NCBI GenBank assembly: GCA_018607135.1
Contig: JABBCA010000042.1
Coordinates: 1 to 64,000, forward strand
Length of the DNA stretch: 64,000 nucleotides
Direction of reading: 5' to 3'
Source of the DNA: Opitutales bacterium
GTDB taxonomy: Bacteria > Verrucomicrobiota > Verrucomicrobiia > Opitutales > Coraliomargaritaceae
Position numbers and translations under genes: made by a program. Below the pieces are notes generated by a model. It made no database searches. It was not told where the DNA came from and saw only the letters and a list, made by a program, of their open reading frames with translations. Shown in pieces: positions 17,547-26,053 of this stretch; position 1 is the stretch's first letter, and every line of letters starts with the position of its first letter.

Positions 17547-19427
17547 ATGAAGTGCATCTATTTTTTTTTGATTTTAACACCCGCGTGGTTACTTTGTGCA
17601 GTTGCACACGGAAACAGTTCTGAAGTTTCGAGGCCATCCAATGACGTCCGTTTGGATCCTTACGTGAACGAGACTAAAGCAGAGAAAGACGCGCGTATGG
17701 CATGGTGGCGGGAGGCGCGCTTTGGCATGTTCATTCACTGGGGTGTGTATGCGGTGCCGGCAGGGGTCTATCGGGGAGAGCAAATTCGTGGCATAGGGGA
17801 GTGGATTATGTCCACGCGGATCCCGGTGGACGAATACAAATCATATGCCAATGAATTTAACCCCGTGCATTACGATCCACAGGCTTGGGCGGCACTCGCC
17901 AAAGAGGCTGGAATGCGCTACATGGTGATCACTGCAAAACATCATGATGGGTTTTCTTTGTATCCATCGGAGGTGACAGATTGGGACATCGTGGATGCGT
18001 CACCCTACGGTAAAGATCTGATCGGTCCGTTGGCTGATGCTGCGCGTGAGGAAGGGCTCAAATTTGGCCTTTATTTTTCACAGGCACAGGATTGGGTGCA
18101 TCCGGGCGGGATTAAACGTCGAGGTGTTTGGGACGAGGCGCAACGCGGTGATGTCGACGCCTATTTTGACGAGATAGCCGTGCCCCAGGCTAAAGAAATT
18201 CTTACTCGCTATCAGCCGGATGTGCTTTGGTGGGACACGCCTGAAACAACTACTCGGGCACAGGCGGATAAGTTGGCCGCAACTATATCGAGTGTGCCTG
18301 GGATTATTACCAACAATCGTCTGGGGCCCGGCTATGAAGGTGATACAGAAACACCAGAGCAATTTGTGCCGCCGACAGGCTTTAAAGACCGAGACTTCGA
18401 AGTCTGTATGACCATGAACGGAACCTGGGGCTATAAGAGCTGGGATCATAATTGGAAATCGACCACCGATATCATTCATAAGCTCTGCGATATTGCTAGT
18501 AAGGGCGGTAACTTCTTACTCAACATTGGCCCACGTGCTGATGGGACGATTCCCGAAGCGAGTGTCGAACGCCTGAAGGAAGTCGGTGCTTGGATGAAGA
18601 CGAACGGGGAGGCCATTTACGGCACAGCCGCGAGCCCCTTTGGCCGTTTTTTATGGGGACGTTCTACGGTTAGTATCGAAGACGAAGGAGCGACGGTTTA
18701 CCTTCACGTGTTTGATTGGCCGAAAAACGGAAAAATCGAAGTGCTGGGTTTTGGTTCCAAACCCGATTCAGTTCGATTGATGTCCGATGGGCAGCCCTTG
18801 AGCTACACTCTATGGAACGAAAGTGAAGGGAAGGGGTTGACTCTCAAGCTACCTGAGCATGCGCCGGATGCCCACGCATCTGTCATCAAATTAATAGTAA
18901 ATGGAAAGATCGACTTTGAAAAAATACGCCCAAGGCAGATGGCTGACGGGAGCCTGACGCTGGAACCAAACCGCGCCTATCTACACAGTAATTCTAAGAA
19001 TGCTTTAAAGGTAGAAGTGAAGCAGGGAAAAGAGTGTATTGGTAACTGGCTTGCAGATAAATCGTGGATCTATTGGGACTTCCGAATCACTCAACCCAGG
19101 ACCTTTACTCTGAGCACTGAGGCGGCGACTGCGGGTGATGTCGCTTTCACCTATCAACTCAAAGATGGTAAGCGCACCGTTGAGGCGAAGCCAACTGATG
19201 ATAAACATAAAATATATGTTGCTGAGGAGTTCGCCACTCTTGATGGACACGATACGGTTGAGGTCTCCATTCCTTCGACTGGTTCCAAAGAGACCTTTGT
19301 GAAGGTCGAACTAGGCGAAATGAAGATCGCTGAGCCGGGTGTGTATGTGCTTGAAGTGAGACCCGTCAAAGAGCACTGGGATCGAACTCGTTTGGCAGCG
19401 ATTAAACTATCTCCAGTCAATCAATAA
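17547..19427 (+). CDS. Exported alpha-L-fucosidase, GH29, with C-terminal beta domains
   Basis: Alpha-L-fucosidase of about 626 residues. I prefer ATG 17547 to GTG 17538; the former gives MKCIYFFLILTPAW, a plain Sec signal ending near AHG. The barrel contains RFGMFIHWGVY (~60), AKHHDGFSLYP (~131) and the nucleophile motif DVLWWDT with Asp230 in this numbering, followed by ITNNRLG and CMTMNGTWGYKSWD (~290). GGNFLLNIGP ends the catalytic part. About 230 further residues form beta-rich C-terminal domains, partly like the GH29 C-terminal sandwich. It lies in a plus-strand array with the GH43-like and DUF1961-like genes. Confidence 0.95.
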   Translation: MKCIYFFLILTPAWLLCAVAHGNSSEVSRPSNDVRLDPYVNETKAEKDARMAWWREARFGMFIHWGVYAVPAGVYRGEQIRGIGEWIMSTRIPVDEYKSYANEFNPVHYDPQAWAALAKEAGMRYMVITAKHHDGFSLYPSEVTDWDIVDASPYGKDLIGPLADAAREEGLKFGLYFSQAQDWVHPGGIKRRGVWDEAQRGDVDAYFDEIAVPQAKEILTRYQPDVLWWDTPETTTRAQADKLAATISSVPGIITNNRLGPGYEGDTETPEQFVPPTGFKDRDFEVCMTMNGTWGYKSWDHNWKSTTDIIHKLCDIASKGGNFLLNIGPRADGTIPEASVERLKEVGAWMKTNGEAIYGTAASPFGRFLWGRSTVSIEDEGATVYLHVFDWPKNGKIEVLGFGSKPDSVRLMSDGQPLSYTLWNESEGKGLTLKLPEHAPDAHASVIKLIVNGKIDFEKIRPRQMADGSLTLEPNRAYLHSNSKNALKVEVKQGKECIGNWLADKSWIYWDFRITQPRTFTLSTEAATAGDVAFTYQLKDGKRTVEAKPTDDKHKIYVAEEFATLDGHDTVEVSIPSTGSKETFVKVELGEMKIAEPGVYVLEVRPVKEHWDRTRLAAIKLSPVNQ

Positions 19428-19457
19428 TCATGCGCACGCAGTAACCAGTAACTAATT

Positions 19458-20360
19458 ATGGTTATTAACTACCTAAGATTCATGCAGCTAGAATACGTTC
19501 TGCCTGCAGTCGCTAGCTGTTTTTCTATTCTCTCAGTTGGATGTTCGACGGTGTCTACGGAATCAGCTCAGAGACTTCCTGCTTACTTAAGCACTCATGC
19601 GAGTGCCGATCAGATCATCTTCGAAGATTCGATGACAGGTAACTGGCAGGACAATTGGTTTTTGGACGGTAAAGAAGCGACGCTCAGCAACGATGAAAAA
19701 GGGCTGTATTTTGCGTCGGGTGATCACACGTATCCAAATCCAGAGCACATAAAATTCGAAGACAGACAGGAAATGAGTAAACACCATGCAGTCCTATGGA
19801 CGCAGCAGGAGTTTAGCGGTGATCTCATTATTAGTTATGAGTGCACTCGTAGCGATGAGAGCGCTTATGGGGTAAACATTATTTATGTTCAAGCGCAAGG
19901 GATTGGCACGGAGGAGTTCCCTAAGGATATCTACGCATGGCGCGATTTTAGAAACATCGCGGGTATGGGTAAATACTACACCTACATGAATGCTCTCCAT
20001 ATCAGTTATAATGTCGGTGATTTTACAAGTCCGAGTTATATACGCGCACGACGCTACCCTAAGAATGATCCGATTGGTCTGAAGTGGGGGATGACGAAGA
20101 TTGATCCGGATTACAACGACGAGGGAGCTAAAATGCTTCCTGGGCAAACCTACATCATCGAAGTGGAAAAAACGAATGACACTTTGGTCTTTCGCACTTT
20201 TGATTATGAAAGCAAAGCGCTCCTCAAGGAGTGTTCATGGGACACCACTCAGATTCATGAACTGATGGAGCCGAAGCGCATCACCGAGGGACGAATAGGT
20301 TTTCGACAAATGTCTACCAAGCAAAATATCTATAAGAACTTTAAAGTCATTCGTAAATAG
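19458..20360 (+). CDS. DUF1961-like secreted jelly-roll protein
   Basis: Protein of 300 residues (or 292 from ATG 19482) with a hydrophobic leader ending in SVGC, a poor but possible lipobox, so lipoprotein or Sec export. The mature part looks like the DUF1961/concanavalin-like lectin-glucanase fold: NWQDNWFLDGKEA (~63), HHAVLWTQQEFSGDLIISYE (~108), MNALHISYNVGD (~175), RARRYPKNDP and a closing GRIGFRQMSTKQNIYKNFKV. Related DUF1961 proteins occur in sulfated-polysaccharide loci, but I know of no secure activity. A paralogue at 31534 shares the order of motifs. It may bind or cleave the substrate of the adjacent fucosidases. Confidence 0.75.
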   Translation: MVINYLRFMQLEYVLPAVASCFSILSVGCSTVSTESAQRLPAYLSTHASADQIIFEDSMTGNWQDNWFLDGKEATLSNDEKGLYFASGDHTYPNPEHIKFEDRQEMSKHHAVLWTQQEFSGDLIISYECTRSDESAYGVNIIYVQAQGIGTEEFPKDIYAWRDFRNIAGMGKYYTYMNALHISYNVGDFTSPSYIRARRYPKNDPIGLKWGMTKIDPDYNDEGAKMLPGQTYIIEVEKTNDTLVFRTFDYESKALLKECSWDTTQIHELMEPKRITEGRIGFRQMSTKQNIYKNFKVIRK

Positions 20361-20483
20361 AAGCGTCAAGTTTTGTTATAATTCTGGCTAGCATTAAAGC
20401 GTAATGGAGACACCCAGAACTCTACAGTAATGTGCCTGAATCCCTAAGATCAAAGCCATCTAAAATAGTAATATAGAAAATTC

Positions 20484-22358
20484 ATGAAACTCGATACTCT
20501 GTTCCTCTGCCTCGTTACCATCATGATAACTTCGGGGTGTGCATCTATTGATCAACAATCGACGGATATGCCCGACGCCCTTTCGACGTCATCAGTTGTG
20601 CAGATTAAAAAAGAATCCATAGAGGAGTATCAGCAGCGAATGCAGTGGTTTGTCGATGCGCCTTATGGTATGTTCATCCACTTCGGCTTATATTCAATAC
20701 TTGGTGGTGAGTGGAAGGGAGAGCGAACTTGGGTCTATGCCGAGTGGATTCAAGCTGGGCTGAACATACCGAGCGATGACTATTCCGAACTCATTCACGA
20801 GTTCAACCCCACTGGATTCGATGCTGAAAAAATCGTCCGAGCCGCCCGCGACGCGGGGATGGTTTATCTGGTCGTTACCGCGAAGCATCACGAAGGTTTT
20901 TGCCTATGGGATAGCCAATACACCGAGTTCGACGTAGCGAGCTCGCCCTTCGCTGGGCGTGATATCCTAGCCGAGTTGAAGCAGGCCTGTGACATGTATG
21001 GAATCAAGTTTGGACTGTATTACAGCATTATTGATTGGAACCACCCGACGCAGGAGCCAGACATGTTCGCGCGTAGAGACCGGTTTCGCTGGAAGCATAT
21101 TGAATTGGTTAAAGGACGTGAACAGGAATACTTCGACTATCAAACTAACCAAGTGCTTGAACTGATCGAAAAATACGAGCCAACGCTTCTTTGGTTCGAC
21201 GGCGACTGGGCGGATTGGTGGACTCTTGAAGAGGGGGTTAAACTCTATAATGCTATCCGCGAGAGTGACCCTGAAATTATCGTTAATAACCGTGTCGCTA
21301 AGCGAGATGTCTTTGAACTCGACTACGTCACGCAGGAGCAGCGTCACTTCGAAGAGGCCTTTCCTAAGTATTGGGAGGGCTGCTACACCATGAACAGCTC
21401 GTGGGGTTATAAATACGACGACGACAAATGGAAAGATGCCGAGACGGTTTATCATAAGCTCAAGGACATTAATGAAAAAGGCGGCAGTTTGCTGCTTAAT
21501 GTGGGTCCAGATGGTAGTGGAGTGGTTCAGCCTGAAGCTTACTCGATATTGCGGGAGACTGCGCAGCTGTTGAAGGTGAACCCGATACAAAAATCGATCC
21601 CGCAAGTAGCCAAGGTTCCGGGCATAAAGGATCACGCCGCTCGGATCATCTGGGAGCGAATAGTCCCGAGTAGCCTTCGGGAAAAGGACGCCTTCACTTA
21701 CGTCGAAAACAATCCAGAGCTTCCAAACGTGTTTATCTATGGAGATTCCATTTCCATTGGCTATACCCCCGAAGTCAGGCGATTATTGGAAGGAGAAGCT
21801 AACGTTTATCGTATCCACGATAATGGTGAGCACTCGAGCAGTGTGATTCCGAAGCTACAGGACTTACGCACGGCCATGCGCGACCCCTTATTGGATGCGC
21901 CGTGGACCTTTGATTGGGATGTCATTCATCTCAATGTGGGTCTGCATGACCTCACCTATTACGTTCCTAGAGACCTCACGGATCGCTATACCAAACGCAA
22001 GCGCGACAAAGTCAACGGACAGCAACAAATTTCGATTCAGGAATATCGAGAAAATCTGAAAAGTATCATCGCTTACTTAAGCGAGCTCGCTCCAGACGCG
22101 AAAATTATCTTCGCTTTGACGACTCCAGTTCCCGAGGGTGATCCTGGGCGGATCGCTGGCACTGCCGCCCACTACAATGAAGCGGCAAGGGAAGTGTTGG
22201 CAAACTATCCTGATGTCCAGATCAACGACCTCTACTCCCTCATCGAGCCCAAGCATTCCATGTATTGGTCGAAGCCCGGTAACGTTCATTTCAACAAGCT
22301 AGGATCTACGCTTTTGGGAGCTCAAGTCGCTGAAACGATATCTAAGGCATTACAATAA
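20484..22358 (+). CDS. Lipoprotein GH29 fucosidase fused to an SGNH/GDSL esterase
   Basis: Two-enzyme fusion of 624 residues. An ITSGC motif (Cys19) suggests a lipoprotein. Residues ~45-365 are GH29: YGMFIHFGLYS (~61), TAKHHEGFCLWD (~132), nucleophile motif LLWFDGDW with Asp239, and GGSLLLNVGPDG (~333). Residues ~413-624 are an SGNH hydrolase: block I IYGDSISIGY with Ser422, a block-III-like LNVGLHDL, and block V GNVHFN with His602. The Asp that normally sits three residues before this His is Gly599, so the enzyme would use a Ser-His dyad or another acid. The fusion suggests removal of fucose and of an acyl group from the same oligosaccharide. The usual GH29 C-terminal sandwich is absent. Confidence 0.92.
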   Translation: MKLDTLFLCLVTIMITSGCASIDQQSTDMPDALSTSSVVQIKKESIEEYQQRMQWFVDAPYGMFIHFGLYSILGGEWKGERTWVYAEWIQAGLNIPSDDYSELIHEFNPTGFDAEKIVRAARDAGMVYLVVTAKHHEGFCLWDSQYTEFDVASSPFAGRDILAELKQACDMYGIKFGLYYSIIDWNHPTQEPDMFARRDRFRWKHIELVKGREQEYFDYQTNQVLELIEKYEPTLLWFDGDWADWWTLEEGVKLYNAIRESDPEIIVNNRVAKRDVFELDYVTQEQRHFEEAFPKYWEGCYTMNSSWGYKYDDDKWKDAETVYHKLKDINEKGGSLLLNVGPDGSGVVQPEAYSILRETAQLLKVNPIQKSIPQVAKVPGIKDHAARIIWERIVPSSLREKDAFTYVENNPELPNVFIYGDSISIGYTPEVRRLLEGEANVYRIHDNGEHSSSVIPKLQDLRTAMRDPLLDAPWTFDWDVIHLNVGLHDLTYYVPRDLTDRYTKRKRDKVNGQQQISIQEYRENLKSIIAYLSELAPDAKIIFALTTPVPEGDPGRIAGTAAHYNEAAREVLANYPDVQINDLYSLIEPKHSMYWSKPGNVHFNKLGSTLLGAQVAETISKALQ

Positions 22359-22415
22359 TCATAGAGGCTCTAGGTTTGATGGGTCGCTATAGTTCGAACT
22401 TTAACTTTTCATCGT

Positions 22416-24416
22416 GTGAATGATTATTTTGGAATGCTAAATGTGGATATAATTAAAGCCTCATTGCTTCTTAGTTTATTAGCGTTTTCGCTAATCCTTT
22501 TGAGTGCTTGCTCGTCCACTGTCAGGGTGGAAGATGCTGCTCTAGCTGAGGAATCGCTAACGGTATCTTCCGATTTGGTTTCCAGTCAACCAGTGATTCC
22601 GCCAAAGCCGCGCTTACAGACTGATCTGAGTGTGGGTAGCCCAGATCTGAAATGGTGGCGTGAGAGTATGAAGCGCCGTGATGAGCGGATTAATTGGTGG
22701 CAGGACGCTCGCTTCGGTTGTTTCATTCACTGGAATGCTTCCTCTCTTTTAGCTGGAGAGTGGAAGGGGGAGGTCTATATGGGCTACGCCGAGCATATCC
22801 AGCGGATGGCTCAAATCACGCAAAAGGAATACTCGGAAGAGGCTATTTCCAAGTTCAACCCAACTGAGTTTGATGCGGAAGTGTGGGCACGGGTGATTAA
22901 GGACGCGGGCATGCACTATGTAGTCATCACCGCAAAACATCATGATGGCTTCGCGATGTGGGATACGGAGGTGAGTGAGTATAATATTGTCGATGCCACT
23001 CCATTTGGGCGGGATCCGATTGCAGAATTGAAAGCCGCTTGCGACAAGTATGGACTCTATTTTGGAGTCTACTATTCGCATGCCTTCGACTGGGGAGAGC
23101 CCAACGGAGTCGGTAACGATTGGGAATGGCACAACCCGGGCGGTAATCGAGGGTTATTTGGGGGGCTTCATTGGTTCGACGAGCATCCTGAATTAGTGCC
23201 GAAATATCGTCAGTATTTGGAGGAGAAATCGATTCCTCAGGTGGTTGAATTGATTCAAAAATATGACCCGGATCTCATCTGGTTTGATACCGCCTCCAAA
23301 ATGCCGCTGGAGGAAACCCTTCGGGTGCTGAAAGTAGTCCGTGAAACCAAGCCAGATATTGTCGTGAACAGCCGTGTGACTTTTCAAGGCACAGTCGATT
23401 TTCGTGATAATCATTTCGGCGATTATCTAAGCACGGGAGATCGGGCAGTGATCTTTCGTCCTGTTAACGAGCCATGGGAGACTTGCCCGACAACCAATGA
23501 ATCCTACGGCTACCACCAGCACGATAAGAGTCATAAAACTCCTGATTATTTAATTAAAGTGTTAGCCAGAGCAGTCGCGAAGGGGGGTAATATTCTTTTA
23601 AATATGGGGCCGATGGGCAATGGGCAGATCGATCCTGCTGATGTTAAAATTTTCGAAGGTATTGGTCGATGGATGGATGTAAACGGAGTCAGTATCATTG
23701 ATGCAGGTCGCACTACGCTTACCGTTCAGCCATGGGGTGAATCGACTCTGAGTGGTAACCGATTGTATTTACAGGTCTTTGACTGGCCGAAGGATGGCAT
23801 AATTCGTATCGGTGGTTTGAATACGTCGATCATGCAGGCTTACATGCTCAATGACGCGAGCAAAACGCAACTGGGTCATCGCCGATTGGATAGGCAGACG
23901 GTTGAGTTGACCCTAGGAGGGAGCGAGCCAAGCATAGGACACGCAGTGGTGGTTTTGGACGTAGAAGATGCGACGGATGTCGATGATCATCGTTTAGTGT
24001 CTACCCAAATGGATACCCTGCTTCATGGTTTCGACAGTGAGATGCTGGGCTTAGGATACAATTACGGTGATGGCAAAGTAAACCGTGACTACATTGCTGG
24101 TTGGAATGGCCAGAACCAAAAACTTATTTGGAAAGTCTATCTCCTTAAGCCGGCTGTCTTTGATTTGTCGCTAGAATACGAACGTATTGGCGCGCCAGGT
24201 GATTTTAGAGTCACTGTGGGTGATCAGGTCTTTCAAGCCACGACGAAAGGAGAAGCGAATAAAGCTTGGTTTTCTGATTACACTACGCAGTTGCTTGGGC
24301 GCTTAGAGTTACCGGCGGGTAAGCATATTCTAGAGTTTGCTCCAGTAGGTTCTCCAACGAGAGAACTCCTTCGTTTTCGCGCACTTCACCTCAAGCCGGA
24401 GCACGCTGAACGCTGA
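22416..24416 (+). CDS. Lipoprotein alpha-L-fucosidase, GH29
   Basis: GH29 enzyme of 666 residues from GTG 22416 (ATG 22434 is an alternative six codons in). Both keep the hydrophobic stretch and an LSAC lipobox (Cys32 from the GTG). The barrel has RFGCFIHWNASSLLAGEWKGE (~99), ITAKHHDGFAMWDTE (~171), the nucleophile motif LIWFDT with Asp291, and an NESYGYHQHDKSHK stretch (~364). GGNILLNMGPMG closes the catalytic domain. The C-terminal ~240 residues form beta-sandwich domains, the last resembling those of the fucosidase at 17547. It is the last gene of the plus-strand run and converges on the frameshifted sulfatase 36 bp away. Confidence 0.94.
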   Translation: MNDYFGMLNVDIIKASLLLSLLAFSLILLSACSSTVRVEDAALAEESLTVSSDLVSSQPVIPPKPRLQTDLSVGSPDLKWWRESMKRRDERINWWQDARFGCFIHWNASSLLAGEWKGEVYMGYAEHIQRMAQITQKEYSEEAISKFNPTEFDAEVWARVIKDAGMHYVVITAKHHDGFAMWDTEVSEYNIVDATPFGRDPIAELKAACDKYGLYFGVYYSHAFDWGEPNGVGNDWEWHNPGGNRGLFGGLHWFDEHPELVPKYRQYLEEKSIPQVVELIQKYDPDLIWFDTASKMPLEETLRVLKVVRETKPDIVVNSRVTFQGTVDFRDNHFGDYLSTGDRAVIFRPVNEPWETCPTTNESYGYHQHDKSHKTPDYLIKVLARAVAKGGNILLNMGPMGNGQIDPADVKIFEGIGRWMDVNGVSIIDAGRTTLTVQPWGESTLSGNRLYLQVFDWPKDGIIRIGGLNTSIMQAYMLNDASKTQLGHRRLDRQTVELTLGGSEPSIGHAVVVLDVEDATDVDDHRLVSTQMDTLLHGFDSEMLGLGYNYGDGKVNRDYIAGWNGQNQKLIWKVYLLKPAVFDLSLEYERIGAPGDFRVTVGDQVFQATTKGEANKAWFSDYTTQLLGRLELPAGKHILEFAPVGSPTRELLRFRALHLKPEHAER

Positions 24417-24452
24417 TTTGATTCAAATAAAGGCGTTCCCTATACGAAAGAT

Positions 24453-25978
24453 TTAACGACTGCGTCCACTTAGTTTTGCGTCCTCCAGGAGCTCTTTAAG
24501 TTGCTTAACTTTTTCGGGGTAGAGGGCATGTAGATTCTTTGTCTCGCCGGGGTCTTCACAGAGATTGTAAAGTTGTGCTGGTGCATCGGGATCAGAATCT
24601 TCTTGGCGTAGAAAGGCCATTTTTTCTCTGCTGTAGTCGTTACCCCCAGAGCCTTGATGATCTAAATATTTCCAAGACTCTGTGCGTATGGCTAGCTCTA
24701 GCTTTTGAGTTTGATGCAGGATGAACGGGCGAATCGGTGTTCCCTCATCTTCGCCGATAAAAATACTAGAGAAATCGAAACTATCTTCTGCTGCATTCTC
24801 TGGTAACTCATAACCGACGATGCTCGCAAATGTATGCATCAAATCAGTTTGGCAAAAGGCCTGTTTGATTACCCGATTCGTTTTGATTCGGGCAGGCCAT
24901 TGAACTAGAAACGGAACTCGGTGACCACCTTCCCATTGGTCTCTTTTGACCCCGCGCCAGGGGTGGGCACCGTTGTGGCCGAATTGTTTTTGCATATTGT
25001 CTACTGTCTGAACCTCGGGGCCGTTGTCACTGGTCACAATAATCAGGGTGTTCTCAGCGATCCCCAACTGCTCGACAGCTTCGACAATTTTGCCGACAGT
25101 ATAATCAAATTGAAATATAAAGTCTCCGTGGGGACCCGCTTCGGTTTTGCCCTTCATTGATTTTGAAGGTAAGGAAGGTAAATGGACCGCCTGAGCCGAA
25201 TGAAATAGAAAGAAGGGTTGATTGGGATGAACCATAACTTGATTTTCTAGGAAGGCTAAACTTTTTTCTAAAAAGACCATGTCGACTTCTTCGAAGTCAA
25301 AATCGGGAGCGGCGAGGCCTGCTCGGAAATCCCGAGACCATGGATGCTGAGGCCAGTCCTCACGCACTCGGACACTCTCAGGGAGTGTTTGAACGCGGTC
25401 TCCATCAATGTATGTGTAGAGCCAATCCGTCGTGGGGCAGGAAACAGTCCCAAAAAATGGTCAAAGCCATGATCGAGTGGGCCATCCGCTATGGGGCGCG
25501 AAAGATCGGTATGCTCAATTAAGGGAATTCCGCGCTCATCGCAGGTTTCGTAGACAGGTCTGCCATCGTGATCGAGGAAAGTCATGCCGATATGCCATTT
25601 ACCCATCAATGCGGTGCGATAACCGACTTGCTGTAACATCTCAGGCAGTGTTAAGCGTTCATTCTTAATTAGGCAGGGGCCTTCAACACCAGTAAAGACA
25701 CCACGGAAATTGAGACGAAACGGCATGCGTCCGGTCATCACTGCATAGCGTGAGGGGGTGCAGACGGTGGCCGCGCTGTGGGCGTCTGTGAATTTTAAGC
25801 CTTCAGCAGCGAGACGATCCATGTGTGGAGTCGTCACCTTGGAGTCTGGGTTGTAGCTGCTGACGTCTCCATATCCCAGATCATCGGCGTAAATGAGAAT
25901 AATATTTGGATGATTCGTAGCGGAGACGACGGCTAGTAATCCAAAAAAGAATAGGTGAATATAATAGAAGTGTTTCAT
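24453..25978 (-). pseudogene. S1-family sulfatase interrupted by a -1 frameshift
   Basis: Reading from ATG 25978 gives an exported sulfatase: Sec signal to about residue 20, [17 protein letters not shown], formylglycine motif CTPSR (Cys73), GKWHIGM, then PLDHGFDHF. At the T6 run (plus coordinates 25452-25457) the frame is lost. Continuing one frame back restores a normal sulfatase: GTVSCPTTDWLYTYIDGD, then REDWPQHPWSRDF through SDNGPEVQ and the LYNLCEDPGETKNL C-terminus to the stop at 24453. The defect equals one missing T. The site reads T_TTT_TTG in zero frame, which fits a -1 slippery heptamer, so programmed frameshifting, real decay and a homopolymer sequencing error are all possible. It is the last gene of the minus-strand GH95 operon. 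Confidence 0.88.
25452..25457 (-). other. Frameshift site at T6 homopolymer
   Basis: On the coding strand, six T follow GACCA; seven would keep the sulfatase open. The codons CAT TTT TTG form a T TTT TTG heptamer, the arrangement used for -1 slippage. Confidence 0.85.
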
Positions 25979-26053
25979 CATGATTGAGGGTTCATAGATT
26001 TTAGTTGGGCACATCCTTCGAGAGGGAACTCCAAAACGCGGCACGTATGTGGC

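Noticed and set aside
20967-21635. 222-residue minus-strand frame
   Set aside because: Antisense to the conserved GH29 domain, no family features.
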